A stretch of 64,000 nucleotides of DNA from assembly GCA_016714465.1 (NCBI GenBank), contig JADKDT010000026.1, positions 1 through 64,000 of the forward strand. The letters run 5' to 3'. Both the position numbers and the translations under genes were made by a program. Below are positions 18,289-28,200 of this stretch, piece by piece (positions within the stretch are counted from its first letter, which is position 1; every line of letters begins with the position of its first letter). The notes under the pieces were generated by a model. It had not been told where the DNA came from, did not search any database, and worked only from the letters and a program-made list of their open reading frames with translations. The DNA comes from Candidatus Brachythrix odensensis. GTDB taxonomy: Bacteria > Chloroflexota > Anaerolineae > J036 > Brachytrichaceae.

Positions 18289-18410
18289 ATATACACCTGA
18301 AAGGTCATCTGTCCCTATCCAACCAGGGTCATTCGCCCCCGCCCAGGCATCTCATCAGGTCACGGTTGGCGGAGAGGAATTCGGACAATGGCATGAACAA
18401 GCCCGGCGCG

Positions 18411-20315
18411 CTAGGGCACCTCGATTGTCTCCAGAATGACTTCAGTCTCCGCGCTGCCCGCCAGGGTTGGCCGCTCGAACGACGGGTAGCGATACCAACC
18501 AGCCACCAGGCGATATTTCCCGGGCGGGAGCGTCGCCGGCAAGGCCAGCGCCCGGGTGTCGGTAATGACCTCGCCCGGCGCCCACGTCGTGGTCGGGCGG
18601 GTGCCCGCCACGGGCGGCGCGTCGTCGCCCGCCATCCGCGCGTCGTCGGTCGCCCGGCGCAGGTGTAAGAAAAGCGTGTAGTCGGCCGAGGGCCGGGCCT
18701 CGGCCCGCCAGATCATGTCGAGGGTCAATCCGCCGCCCGGCGCCGCGTTTCGCGCGCGCCAGCGCAGGCCTGCCAGGGTCATGCCGTCGGTCCAGCGCGC
18801 GTTGCGCGCCTCGACCGGCGCGTCGACCGCCCCAAGCAATTGATACAGCGACAGGGTGGCATCCTGGTAGCCCTCAATCCGCGCGCGCGCCGAGGTTTGG
18901 GCCAGGCGTTGCTCAATCCGCGGGCGCTGCGCGCTGACCGCATCGCTGCCGTAGTTCAGCAGCCATATCCTGCGTTTGCCGGCGGCGAATGCCTCGAAGG
19001 CCCGATCGATTTCCGCCGGCGACCAGGCGTTCTGGACGTGAAGCGTATCCATCGGCAGCGGGCCGTAGTACTCGTACTGGAAGATCTGGTCGCTGTTCTG
19101 CAGGATCGCCCCGTCGCCCGGCTGGGCGGTTGCCCGGATCGACGCGAGGGCCTGGTCGTAGCGGCTCTTCGTCCAGGTCGGATCAAAAATGGGTGCGTTG
19201 CCAATGACCGTTATCGGCGCCAATACCAGGGCCGCGATCGCGCCGGCCAGCCAGACCGGGCGGGCCGGGATGTGGCGGGTTGCGATCGCCGCGCACAGGG
19301 CGATGGGCAGCAGGGCAAACATGAAATAGCGCGGGTGGAATTCGGGCACCAGACCCGAGGTCGCGCAGGCGATGGCGACGGCTGCCGCCAGCCAGCCCAA
19401 CGCCAGGGCCGGCATGCGCCGTGGCCGGCGCCGCAGCCACGCCAGCGCGCCGATCGCAATCAGACCTGCCAGCGCCAACGCCACCGGCTGCCAGCTCAAG
19501 TCGGCTCGCACCCCGAACAGCAGGCCGTTCAGGCCACGCCCGGCATTGGCCAGAATGTCCGGCAGGGCGGGAAAGAGCGACGGCCTGTCCACGACGGACT
19601 TGCTGAGCTGCGCGGTCTGGCGCCCGAAAAACCAGGCCCCAAAGACAGCGGCGATGGCGGCATGCGCCAGCGCCCAGGAGGCCAGGCGGCGCCGGTCGCG
19701 CGCGCAGGCCACCAGCAATCCCAGCGCGCACACGCCGACCAGCGCGGCAGCATACAAATGGGTGTACATCGACCCGATGGCCAGGACCGCATAGGCCGTC
19801 CACACCAGGCCGACACGGCGGGTTGGGGCGCTCATGAGCCGCACGGTCATCCACATCGCCCCGGCCGACAGCGCGCAGGCCAGGGTGTACATCCGCGCTT
19901 CCTGGGCAAAGTACAGCGTCAGCGGCGCCAGGCCGACCCAGGCTGCCACCAGCGCGCTTTCGCCCTTAAGCCGCCCGGGCGGCGCCATTTCGCGTCCCAG
20001 CCGCGCCGCAAGCGCGGTGAAGACCAGCGCGAAGCACAGCGCTGGGAATCGCAACGCAAAAACACTTTCCCCAAACAGCCAGCGGGTCAGTTTGACCGTC
20101 AAAAAGTAGCCCGGCGGGTTGGTGTCAAGCCCAAGCGCCAGCGCGCCCGCGGGCGCCTTGCTCACCCAGACCGAAAACGCCTCGTCTCCCCACAGTGCCC
20201 GCGCGTCGAGCGCCCAGCTCCCAAGGCCAAACACCAGCAGGAGCAGCGCCAGCCGGATCCACAGGCCGGGGAATCGATGGCGGGTGGCGAATGACGCATG
20301 ACGAACCGGGTTCAT
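18411..20315 (-). CDS. GT-C membrane glycosyltransferase with beta-rich C-terminal domain
   Basis: 634 residues. After the first span, ARALWGDEAFSVWVSKAP carries the DE motif of the PMT/ArnT superfamily, followed by NPPGYFLTVKLTRW, the loop typical of ArnT-like enzymes. About eleven spans reach residue ~390. A soluble region then holds a substrate-binding-like part and, from ~500, a beta-sandwich-like domain with PVAGTRPTTTWAPGEVITD and LPPGKYRLVAGWY, a module I recall from many Chloroflexota GT-C proteins. Predicted to act on the outer membrane face using polyprenyl-phosphate sugars. Frame intact; no obvious operon partner. Confidence 0.82.
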   Translation of the reverse strand: MNPVRHASFATRHRFPGLWIRLALLLLVFGLGSWALDARALWGDEAFSVWVSKAPAGALALGLDTNPPGYFLTVKLTRWLFGESVFALRFPALCFALVFTALAARLGREMAPPGRLKGESALVAAWVGLAPLTLYFAQEARMYTLACALSAGAMWMTVRLMSAPTRRVGLVWTAYAVLAIGSMYTHLYAAALVGVCALGLLVACARDRRRLASWALAHAAIAAVFGAWFFGRQTAQLSKSVVDRPSLFPALPDILANAGRGLNGLLFGVRADLSWQPVALALAGLIAIGALAWLRRRPRRMPALALGWLAAAVAIACATSGLVPEFHPRYFMFALLPIALCAAIATRHIPARPVWLAGAIAALVLAPITVIGNAPIFDPTWTKSRYDQALASIRATAQPGDGAILQNSDQIFQYEYYGPLPMDTLHVQNAWSPAEIDRAFEAFAAGKRRIWLLNYGSDAVSAQRPRIEQRLAQTSARARIEGYQDATLSLYQLLGAVDAPVEARNARWTDGMTLAGLRWRARNAAPGGGLTLDMIWRAEARPSADYTLFLHLRRATDDARMAGDDAPPVAGTRPTTTWAPGEVITDTRALALPATLPPGKYRLVAGWYRYPSFERPTLAGSAETEVILETIEVP

Positions 20316-20335
20316 ACGTGTGCGGGCCCGCGGGC

Positions 20336-21460
20336 TTAGCCCGTCAGCGCCTGTTGCATCAAGCGTAGCCAGTTTCCGTGCAGGACTTTGTCGACATCCG
20401 CGCGGGTGTAGCCGCGCCGGAGCAGTTCGGCCCCGATCTTGCCCAGGTCGCGCGAGGTGTCCAGTTCGGCCGGAATTGACTCCGCGCCCAGCCCGCCATC
20501 AAAGTCGCTGCCCAGCGCTGCGTGGTCTGAGCTGCCCGTGAGCTGGCACACATAGTCGATGCAACGGATGACGGCATCCAGTTTGACGTCCTGTTTCCGG
20601 TCGGCCTTGGTCCACTTCACATTGAGAAAGCGGTTGAAAAGGACGGTCCCGATCACGCCGCCGCGCTCGGCGATGCCCATGATGACGTCGTCGGGCAGAT
20701 GCCGGTCGGTCGGGGTGATTTTCTGCGGGTTGCTGTGCGAGGCCATGATCAGCTTGCCCTGGAAACGCTCGAGCGACTCGCGCGACGATTTCTCGGCCAT
20801 GTGGCTGAGGTCGAGGATCATGTTGAGCTGGGCGACAACCTCGAGCAGCTCGCGGCCAAGGTCGGTGAGGCCGCCCGGCACACGCGTGCCGCCGCAGTAG
20901 CGCGTCCCCGACCAGGCCGGCCCGATCGCCCGCACCCCGCGCTCGTGCCACCACTCGAGCTCGCGCGGCTCGCGGACCGGGTCGGCGCTCTCCATCAGCA
21001 GCATGACCCCGACGGGATGAATGCTGCCCGGAACGCGCGGCTTGGCCGCCGCCGACAACGCGCCGCTCGGGCTGGCCTGCAGTCCCCATTCGGCAAGATG
21101 GTTCTTGAGATCGGATTTGCTCTTGATCAGCCGGATATGCTCTTCGCGATCTTGCCAGTGGTGATACCAGTCCAACTGACGAACCCCGGATGCGTGCGCC
21201 TCGGGCACCGTCGTGTACGACAGCGGCGCGGTGAGGGGCGAGGTGTGGCTGTCTTTTGGACCGACGAAGATCGTCCCAAAGGTCAGGCCGACCCGGCCGC
21301 GAATCATGTCGGGCAGCCCGACAATCGTTTGCCCATTCTCTTTCTGCTGGGCCGAGCCGGCCTCGAGCGCGCGCGTGCGCAACGCGCCGCGCCGATAGTC
21401 GCGGTTGAAACACAGGGCGTTGTAGGCGATGTCGAGATGCGCGTCGACGATGAAGTCCAT
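20336..21460 (-). CDS. Membrane dipeptidase family M19
   Basis: 374 residues. Binuclear zinc ligands are visible in order: VDAHLDIAY (His, Asp), LLMESADPV (bridging Glu), LDLSHMAEKS (His), MASHSNPQ (His), and ALGSDFDGG (Asp). The family cleaves dipeptides, including D-amino-acid ones. No signal peptide or membrane anchor is seen, as in bacterial members, so it is probably cytoplasmic. AAGGA ribosome site precedes the ATG. Confidence 0.88.
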   Translation of the reverse strand: MDFIVDAHLDIAYNALCFNRDYRRGALRTRALEAGSAQQKENGQTIVGLPDMIRGRVGLTFGTIFVGPKDSHTSPLTAPLSYTTVPEAHASGVRQLDWYHHWQDREEHIRLIKSKSDLKNHLAEWGLQASPSGALSAAAKPRVPGSIHPVGVMLLMESADPVREPRELEWWHERGVRAIGPAWSGTRYCGGTRVPGGLTDLGRELLEVVAQLNMILDLSHMAEKSSRESLERFQGKLIMASHSNPQKITPTDRHLPDDVIMGIAERGGVIGTVLFNRFLNVKWTKADRKQDVKLDAVIRCIDYVCQLTGSSDHAALGSDFDGGLGAESIPAELDTSRDLGKIGAELLRRGYTRADVDKVLHGNWLRLMQQALTG

Positions 21461-21560
21461 GTTTTCCTTGCGGTGGCGCGAGTCGCCCTGAATGAGTCCA
21501 AGAATCGAGTGCGGTAGTCAAACGCCGCCCTCAAGGCCCGTCGAACGGCCGGCGCCAAAC

Positions 21561-21658
21561 ATCTATCCGCCGATTACGCCGATTTCCGCGGATTTGGATT
21601 TGCGCCGAGCGAACAAGGAAAAAGAATCGGCGGAAATCTGCGAAATCTGCGGATAGAT
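21561..21658. repeat. Palindromic repeat, family B copy 2
   Basis: ATCTATCCGCCGATTACGCC at the left, matching GAAATCTGCGGATAGAT at the right, with an inner GATTTCCGCGGATTT / AATCGGCGGAAATC pair. Lies in the 235-bp gap between the NAD epimerase 3' end and the M19 gene; nothing else is seen there. Confidence 0.8.
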
Positions 21659-21695
21659 CGCGTGTGTCATAGGTGCAGACATTCATTGGTTTCAT

Positions 21696-22733
21696 TTAGA
21701 ACAGAAGTTTGAGAACGGACAGCACGCCCTGGCTCCACGGCACACGATGCGAGACGCCGGTCGCGCCAGCGAATTTCTTCACGTTGGCGACATACCAGTC
21801 GTAGTTGCGGAGCAGGGCGTCCTTGTTGGAGTATTTCGGCGCGTAGCCGAGCTGGCGTTCGGCCTTTTCGATCGAGACGAACGACTCCTTGTAGGCGGTC
21901 TCGTAGACCCACTTGTAGAGCGGCGAGAGCTTGAACGCTTCGAGGATGCGCAACGTCCACACCATCAGGGTGGCGATCTGAAAGGGGAGCACCCGCTTGC
22001 CCTTGCCGGCGTGGTCGAGGACGGCCTGGAAATCGTCCTTCATCGTGCCGAAGATCTTCGCCCCGATGTTGAACGTGTCGTTCACCTGCTCGGCCGGCAG
22101 GGTGAGGCACAGGTAGATCGCCTCGCACAGGTCCTCGACATCGAGATACTGATACAGGTTGTCGCCCTTGCCGATCACGGGCCAGTTGTGGCCGGTCATC
22201 GCCCAGTCGTAGAGCATGGCGAAGACCCCCAGCCGCTCCGGGCCGATGAATGACTTGGGCCGGATGATCGGGACGATCATCCCCTTGTCCCGAAAGGCCT
22301 GGCAGGCCTGCTCGGCCTCGATCTTGGCGATGCCATACGGCCCGACCCCATGCAGCGTGTCGGTCTCGAGCAGCGGATGATGATCCGGGATGCCATAGAC
22401 GGCCGTGGACGAGATGTGGACCATCCGCCTGGCGCCGGCGGCGAAGGCCGCCTCGCACACGTTGCGCGAGCCCACCACGTCGGTAGTGTAGATGTCTTCC
22501 TTCGAATACAGCGGCAGCGCGGCGGCCGTGTGCACGATCATGTCGGCCCCTGCGAAGGACCTGGCCAGCGCGGCCGGATCGCGGATATCGCCCTTGAGGA
22601 AATCGATCCGGTCTCTCTCGGCGTAGTCGAAGTCGGCGATGTCGATCACGCCGACCTGGTGGCCCTTGTTCAGGAGATAGCGGGTGAGGTTGATCCCAAG
22701 GAATCCCGACCCGCCGGTGATGACGATCTTCAT
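21696..22733 (-). CDS. NAD(P)-dependent epimerase / 3-beta-HSD-like extended SDR
   Basis: 345 residues. MKIVITGGSGFLGINLTRYLL is the Rossmann start, then IDIADFDYAERDRIDFLKGDIRD, IVHTAAALPLYSKED, VHISSTAVYG and catalytic YGIAK. The C-terminal half (FNIGAKIFGTMKDDFQAVLDHAG, IEKAERQLGYAPKYSNKDAL) matches nucleotide-sugar or sterol-type extended SDRs. Substrate unclear. TATAGT nine bases upstream of the ATG indicates leaderless expression. Confidence 0.83.
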   Translation of the reverse strand: MKIVITGGSGFLGINLTRYLLNKGHQVGVIDIADFDYAERDRIDFLKGDIRDPAALARSFAGADMIVHTAAALPLYSKEDIYTTDVVGSRNVCEAAFAAGARRMVHISSTAVYGIPDHHPLLETDTLHGVGPYGIAKIEAEQACQAFRDKGMIVPIIRPKSFIGPERLGVFAMLYDWAMTGHNWPVIGKGDNLYQYLDVEDLCEAIYLCLTLPAEQVNDTFNIGAKIFGTMKDDFQAVLDHAGKGKRVLPFQIATLMVWTLRILEAFKLSPLYKWVYETAYKESFVSIEKAERQLGYAPKYSNKDALLRNYDWYVANVKKFAGATGVSHRVPWSQGVLSVLKLLF

Positions 22734-22742
22734 TTCGAGGCA

Positions 22743-22748
22743 ACTATA
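22743..22748 (-). promoter_or_regulatory. -10 hexamer, leaderless geometry
   Basis: TATAGT on the minus strand, nine bases from the ATG at 22733; no purine-rich ribosome site in between. Confidence 0.5.
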
Positions 22749-22754
22749 ACTGAG

Positions 22755-22895
22755 CCGGTTTGATCAGGGTAGGTTTGATCAGGTTTGATCAAGTGGGTGC
22801 AAGGTGGGTTCAAGTGGCACCCCACCTGACTCAAACCTTACCCAAACCTTACCTACCTGACCAAACCTTACCCACCTGACCAAACCTGACCTTCC
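22755..22895. repeat. Tandem/inverted short repeat, family E copy 1
   Basis: Several units of AAACCTTACCCACCTGACC on the right and the complementary GGTTTGATCAGGGTAGG units on the left. The right part is translated as the last residues of the P1 peptidase. A second copy is at 25115-25240. Confidence 0.8.
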
Positions 22896-23956
22896 ATGAC
22901 CCGTGCCAGTCGATCGGTCGGCAGGGCGTGCGCCACCCGCCCCTTGTGCCCGGTCATGGTCTCGGCCGCGCACAACGCATTCAGGATGGCTTCCTCGGTC
23001 GCCTCGGCCACGCCCTCGAACAGCGGGTTCATGTGCGCGTGGGGGAGCCAGCGCGCGCTCATGATCTCGGTCTCGCCGTTGGGCACGGGATTGGCGGTGC
23101 TGAAGGCCAGAAAGAGATCGCCGCTGCCGTTGAAGCCAACCCCGCCGACCCGGCTCAGGCCGACCGTAGCGCGCTGGGCGAGCCGGTCGCACTGGCCGGG
23201 CAGCAGCGGCGCATCGGTGGCGATGACGATGATGATCGAGCTGGTGGGCGTGATCGGGGAGGCCTTCCAGTTGGGCACGGGGACGTCCGTGTGGGGGATG
23301 CGGGCGCCGACGGGCACCCCGTCCACCCGGAGGTGCCGGCGCAGGCCATAGTTGGCCTGGACCAGCACGCCGACCGTGAACGGCCCGTTGTCGGTCTTGA
23401 CGATCCGGCTGCTGGTCCCGATCCCGCCCTTGAACTCATGGCAGACCATCCCCGTGCCGCCGCCGACATTGCCTTCGGCCACGGCCCCGGCGCTTGCGCT
23501 CTTGATCGCCTGCAGTACATGGGCGGGCTTGAGGTGCATCGCGTCGGCGTCGTTGAGGAAGCCGTCGTAGGTCTCGGCCACCACCGGCAGGCTCCAGGTG
23601 TTGGCGAAACCATGCTGCGAGGAGTATTCGACCAGGGCCTGGTGGGCGATCCCGACGTAGTGGGTGCTGGTCAGCGCGATGGGGGAGACCAGCAGCCCGC
23701 TCTCCTTGAGCCAGTGCGTGCCGGTCATCTCGCCGTTGCCGTTGAACGAGTGGAAGCCGGCGAAGCAGTGGTCGCGCCCGACATCTGTCGCGCGCGGCAG
23801 GATGACGGTGACGCCGGTTCGGGCGATCCGCGGCGCGTCGTGGATGAGGGTGGTGTGCCCGACGGCAACGCCGGGCACGTCGGTGATGGCATTATGCGGT
23901 CCGGGCGGGAAGGACCCGATGCTGATTCCCAGGTCGCGCAGGCGAGGTCGTGTCAT
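22868..23956 (-). CDS. P1 family peptidase (DmpA-like L-aminopeptidase/D-esterase)
   Basis: 362 residues from MTRPRLRDLGISIG. Ntn-hydrolase of the DmpA fold: PGPHNAITDVPGVAVGHTTL, GEMTGTHWLKESGLLVSPIALTST, VAEGNVGGGTGMVCHEFKGGIGTSSR; the autocatalytic cleavage site of the family (G-T-S or G-S) corresponds to GGIGTSSR, which would make Thr or Ser the new N-terminal nucleophile. C-terminal motif SARWLPHAHMNPLFEG. The final few residues (VWSGG) are encoded by a tandem repeat. TACACT seven bases before the ATG suggests a leaderless message. Confidence 0.85.
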   Translation of the reverse strand: MTRPRLRDLGISIGSFPPGPHNAITDVPGVAVGHTTLIHDAPRIARTGVTVILPRATDVGRDHCFAGFHSFNGNGEMTGTHWLKESGLLVSPIALTSTHYVGIAHQALVEYSSQHGFANTWSLPVVAETYDGFLNDADAMHLKPAHVLQAIKSASAGAVAEGNVGGGTGMVCHEFKGGIGTSSRIVKTDNGPFTVGVLVQANYGLRRHLRVDGVPVGARIPHTDVPVPNWKASPITPTSSIIIVIATDAPLLPGQCDRLAQRATVGLSRVGGVGFNGSGDLFLAFSTANPVPNGETEIMSARWLPHAHMNPLFEGVAEATEEAILNALCAAETMTGHKGRVAHALPTDRLARVMEGQVWSGG

Positions 23957-23963
23957 GCAGGGG

Positions 23964-23969
23964 AGTGTA
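23964..23969 (-). promoter_or_regulatory. -10 hexamer, leaderless geometry
   Basis: TACACT on the minus strand, seven bases from the ATG at 23956. Confidence 0.45.
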
Positions 23970-23982
23970 GATGAAACCAAAT

Positions 23983-24082
23983 ATCTATCCGCAGATTACG
24001 CAGATTTCCGCGGATTTGGACATGCCTAGCCCGCAAACAAGGTAAAGAAATCGGCGGAAATCAGCGTAATCTGCGGATAGAT
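23983..24082. repeat. Palindromic repeat, family B copy 3
   Basis: ATCTATCCGCAGATTACGC and GCGTAATCTGCGGATAGAT are perfect arms, with inner AGATTTCCGCGGATTT / AAATCGGCGGAAATC pairing and a loop ending in AAGGTAAAG. Immediately followed by copy 4. Confidence 0.85.
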
Positions 24083-24125
24083 CCCGGTCAATGCCCGCTC
24101 GATCCGTCACTGTCAAGGCAGGTTT

Positions 24126-24251
24126 CGTCCGCAGATTACGCAGATCCGCAGATTGGATGGCTGTTACCGGTCGACGGCGCGGCGCGCGGCCCTTGGCCCG
24201 CGCAAGCAAGGAAAAGAAATCGGCGGAAATCTGCGAAATCGGCGGATAGAT
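24126..24251. repeat. Palindromic repeat, family B copy 4 (degenerate)
   Basis: GTCCGCAGATTACGCAGATC on the left, GAAATCTGCGAAATCGGCGG and ATAGAT on the right. The two consecutive copies fill the ~330 bp between the P1 peptidase and DUF2461; no gene is seen there. Confidence 0.75.
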
Positions 24252-24288
24252 CTCCGATTTCACAGGCGCAGACGTTTGCGATCCCCGT

Positions 24289-24945
24289 TTAGCCAGTCGT
24301 TTCGTCCAGCCAGGTCACAAACGGCTTCATCGCCTTGCAGGCGGCCACCACGCGCTCCGGGAAGTCGGGTTTCACGATCTCCGCGTCGGTGAAGTGGCGG
24401 ATCACGATCGCCTGTTTGAGCTGGAGCAGATCGATGTCGGGATGCGCGCGGTCATAGCCCTTGGGCGCGGTCTTGAGCTTCTCGCCGGCGATCTGGCCAA
24501 AGTGCTCGACAAAGGGCCTGGCCTTGGCGATCGCGCGCAGTTCGCTGGCATCGCTTTCGATGGCCTTGCGGAAGCGGGCGAGTTGCTCCGGAGTGGGCGA
24601 GTACAGCCCGCCAGCGACGATACTCCGATCCTGCGGCCCGACCGAGATGTAGTAGCCCATCTTGCCGGATTTGCGTCCGCCGGGGGCGATACTGGCGCTG
24701 ATGGCAGTGTTGTAGGGTGATTTGTCGCGTGAGAAGCGGATGTCGCGGTGGATCCGCATGAGGCACTGTTTGGCGCTCAGGTCGCCCAACGGGTCGGTGT
24801 TGCGCAGCGCGTCGATGACCGCCTCGAGGAAGTCCTCCACTGCGGCCCGGGCGGCATCGTAGGCCGGGCGGTTCTCCTCGAACCAGGCCTTGTTGTTGTT
24901 GCGCTCGAGCCGGGCCAGGAATTGGAGCGCGGGTTGCAGAGTCAT
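24289..24945 (-). CDS. DUF2461 family protein
   Basis: 218 residues matching DUF2461: FLARLERNNNKAWFEENRPAYDAA at the N-terminus, then IHRDIRFSRDKSPYNTAISASI, the conserved RDxRFSxDKxPYxT block, GYYISVGPQDRSIVAGGLYSPTPEQLARFRKAI and PKGYDRAHPDIDLLQLKQ. Function of the family is unknown. GAGG ribosome site. Frame intact. Confidence 0.88.
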   Translation of the reverse strand: MTLQPALQFLARLERNNNKAWFEENRPAYDAARAAVEDFLEAVIDALRNTDPLGDLSAKQCLMRIHRDIRFSRDKSPYNTAISASIAPGGRKSGKMGYYISVGPQDRSIVAGGLYSPTPEQLARFRKAIESDASELRAIAKARPFVEHFGQIAGEKLKTAPKGYDRAHPDIDLLQLKQAIVIRHFTDAEIVKPDFPERVVAACKAMKPFVTWLDETTG

Positions 24946-25076
24946 GGTTGCCTCATGGTTTGGGGGCTGTTGGGCGGTGGGCCACGGCCGCTTGCGGTTG
25001 TGGGGTCGAGTATGGCATAGCCGTCCACGAGCCTTCGCGCATCAGTCAGCGATAAGCTCAGGGCCCTGGCTCACAA

Positions 25077-25110
25077 CCCGTCGTCCCGCGCGAAAGCGCG
25101 GGATGACGGG
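25077..25110. repeat. Short perfect hairpin
   Basis: CCCGTCGTCCCGCGC and GCGCGGGATGACGGG around GAAA, upstream of DUF2461 on the minus strand. It adjoins the family E repeat; together they fill the 290-bp gap. Confidence 0.6.
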
Positions 25111-25114
25111 CGAA

Positions 25115-25240
25115 CCAGGTGGAGCCCACCTTGCAGGTGGACCCCACCTGACCGCACCTTACCCACCTGACCGCACCTTACCCACCTGACCAAACCTTAT
25201 CCACCTGACCAAACCTTACCCACCTGACCAAACCTGATCA
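25115..25240. repeat. Tandem short repeat, family E copy 2
   Basis: Five or six tandem units of ACCTTACCCACCTGACC with small variations, preceded by an inverted ACCAGGTGGAGCCCACC / AGGTGGACCCCACCTG section. Same unit as at 22755-22895. Confidence 0.8.
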
Positions 25241-28200
25241 AACGTTAATAGCGTTATCAACGTTAAAAACGTTATCAACGCCCCCAACCGCCCCCGCCCT
25301 CACCATCAACACGCTCACCGCCCCGCCCTCGCGCTGGATGATCCCATCGACCAGCAGCAGGCGCTCGCCGCGCAGCGTTTTGCGATAGTCCTCGTAAATG
25401 TTTGGCCGCACGACCATGTCGACCAGCCCGGTCTCGTCCTCGAGCGAGATGAAGACCATCCCGTGGGCGGTGGGCGGGCTCTGGCGGACCGCCATCATCG
25501 CCCCGATCCGGACATGCCGGCCGTTGGGCATTTCGCGGACCTGGGCGACGGTCAGCGCGCCCGCCCGATTCAGGGCCGGCCGGTAGTGGCGCATGAGCTG
25601 CCCGGCCGGTGACAGCCCGAGCAGCTCGTACTCCCAGCTCGTCTGCTCGAGCGGCTCGAGCCGGGCCAGGGCCAGGGCTTGCGGCTCAAAGGTGATCTCC
25701 AGCTCGTTGGCCCTGTAGTCGAGCTCGCCCAGCGCCCACAACAACCGGCGCCGGTCGGGATCAAAGGCGTCGAAGGCCCCTGCCCGGATCAGATCGGCCG
25801 TCGCTGACTCAGGCAGGCGCGTGCGCCGGCAGAAGTCGTCCAGCCCGCGAAAGGGCTTCCCCGCCGCGATCCGCTCCCAGGCCGCCTCGCCCAGACCGTT
25901 CACGGCGCTGAGGGGCGGGCGCAGGCGCGCGCTGACCGCGGATTGAGCGCCGGCAACGCCGGCGCTCAATCCGCGCAAGTCGATCGCCGATAGGCGATCG
26001 ACCATCCACTTCCACCCGCTCAAATTTACGTCCAACGGCAGAATCTCAATCCCATGCCGGCGCGCGTCGCCGATCAGGACCTCGGGCGAATAGAAGCCCA
26101 TGGGCTGGTTGTTGAGCAGCGAGCAGTAGAACTCGGCCGGCCGGTAACGCTTGAGCCACAGCGTTTGATACGCGATCAGGGCGAAGCTGGCCGCGTGCGA
26201 TTTGCAGAAGCCATAGGTGGCAAACCCGGCCAGCTTGTCGAAGATGCCGTCGGCGGTCACGGCATCGATGGCGTTGTTGCCGCACCCGGCGATGAAGCGC
26301 TCGCGCATGACCGCCATCGCCTCGCGCGAGCGGCTGCGGGTCATCGCCCGGCGCAACTGGTCGGCGTCGCCGGCCGTGAAGCGGGCGGCCACCATCGCCA
26401 CCCGGATGCACTGCTCCTGATACAGCAGCACGCCCAGGGTCTCCTTCAGCACCGGCTCGAGCGAGGGGTGCGGGTAGCTCACCGGCTCGAGTCCGGCCCG
26501 CCGGCGCAGATACGGGTGCACGGCCCCGCCCTGGATCGGGCCGGGCCGGATGATGGCGATCTCGACCGCCAGATCCTCCAGGTTGCGCGGCTTGCTGCGC
26601 GGCAGCATCTGCTGCTGGGCGCGGCTCTCGACCTGGAAGGTCCCGATCGTGTCGGCCCGCTCGAGCATGGCGTAGATCTCGGGATCCTCGACCCCCGGCG
26701 GCGGGCCGGTCTGGCCCGAGTCGGCGACCTGTTTCAGGCACTCCGCGACCACGCTCAGGGTGCGCAGGCTGAGCAGGTCGATTTTGATCAGCCCGGCGTC
26801 CTCGACGCTGTCCTTGTCCCATTCGCAGATTACCCGCCCGGGCATACTCGCCCGCTCGAGCGGGACCACCTCGTCGAGCGGCGGCCCGGTGATGATCATC
26901 CCGCCCACGTGGATTGACAGGTGTCTGGGGCTGCCCTCGAACTGCCCAACCAGCCCGGCCAGTTGGCGCAGGGGATGATCGGGCGGCGCGCCGGGCTCGA
27001 TCCCCCACTCGGCGATCTCTTCGCGGGCCAGCCGGTCGATGACCGGCTGGGGGAAGCCCAGGACCTTGCCCAGGTCGCGGACCGCGCTGCGCGGGTGGTA
27101 GGTGACCACGTTACAGACCATCGCGGCATGGCTTTGACCGTAACGCGTGTAGACATACTGGATCACCTCCTCGCGCCGGTCGGCGGCGAAATCGATGTCG
27201 ATGTCGGGGATGGTGTGATGGTCGGCGCTCAGAAAGCGCTCAAACAGCAGGTTGTGGCGGAGCGGGTCGACGGCGGTGATCCCCAGGACATACGCCACCA
27301 GCGAGTTGGCCGCCGAGCCGCGCCCCTGGCACAGGATGCCCGCCTCGCGGGCGAAGCGGACCAGGTCCCACACGATCAGGAAATATCCGGCCAGCCCGGC
27401 CGCGTCGATGATGTCGAGCTCGTGGGCGAGCTGGCGGACCGCCTCGCGGGTCGGATTCTCAAAGCGGGTCTTCAGCCCGTCGTGGCACAGGTCGTAGAGA
27501 TAGGCGAATTCGGTTCGGCCCTCGGGGGTGGGGAAGATCGGCAGACGGCGGCCCGAGAAGTCGATCTTGACCGCGTCGGCGCAGCGCTCGGCGATGGCCA
27601 GGCTGGCCTCCAACGCTGCGGGCCATTCCGCAAATCGGCGGGCCATCTCGAGCGGGCCGGCCAGGGCGTAGCTGGCGTTGAGGGGCAGCCGCCCGGCCCG
27701 GCGGGCCTCGGTCAGGGTTTCGATGTGGCGGATGGCGATCTGGCAGTCCCGCATTCGGCTCTCGGCCCGGGTGGCGTAATGAACGTTGTGCGTGGCGACG
27801 AGGGGCAGCCCGTGGCGGCCGGCCAGAGCGGCCAATCCGCGGGCCAGGCGGGCGTCCTCGGGCCGGTCGTGCTGTTGCAGTTCGATAAAGACGTTGCCCG
27901 GCCCGAATGCCTCGCCCAGTCGGGCGACCGCCCGATCAGCGGCGGGCGCATCCCCGGCCAGGATCGCCGCCGCGGCCGCCCCCCGCGCGCGCAGCCGCTC
28001 AGCGCGATCAGACCCTCGTGGCGCGCGGCCAGGTCCGCCCAGGGCGTGCGGGGCGGGGTCTTGCCCGGCCAGTCCGTTCAACGTCGGTGCCCGCCGCGCC
28101 GTGCCCGCGGGTGATCAGCCGGCACAGGTTGGCGTAGCCGCGCGGGGTCTCGGCCAGCAGGGTGAGATGGCTGTCGTCGTCGAGGCTGAGCTCGGCCCCG

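Noticed and set aside
22755..25240. Possible CRISPR array in the ACCTTACCCACCTGACC repeats
   Set aside because: Units are directly adjacent with no unique spacers, and there are no cas genes.
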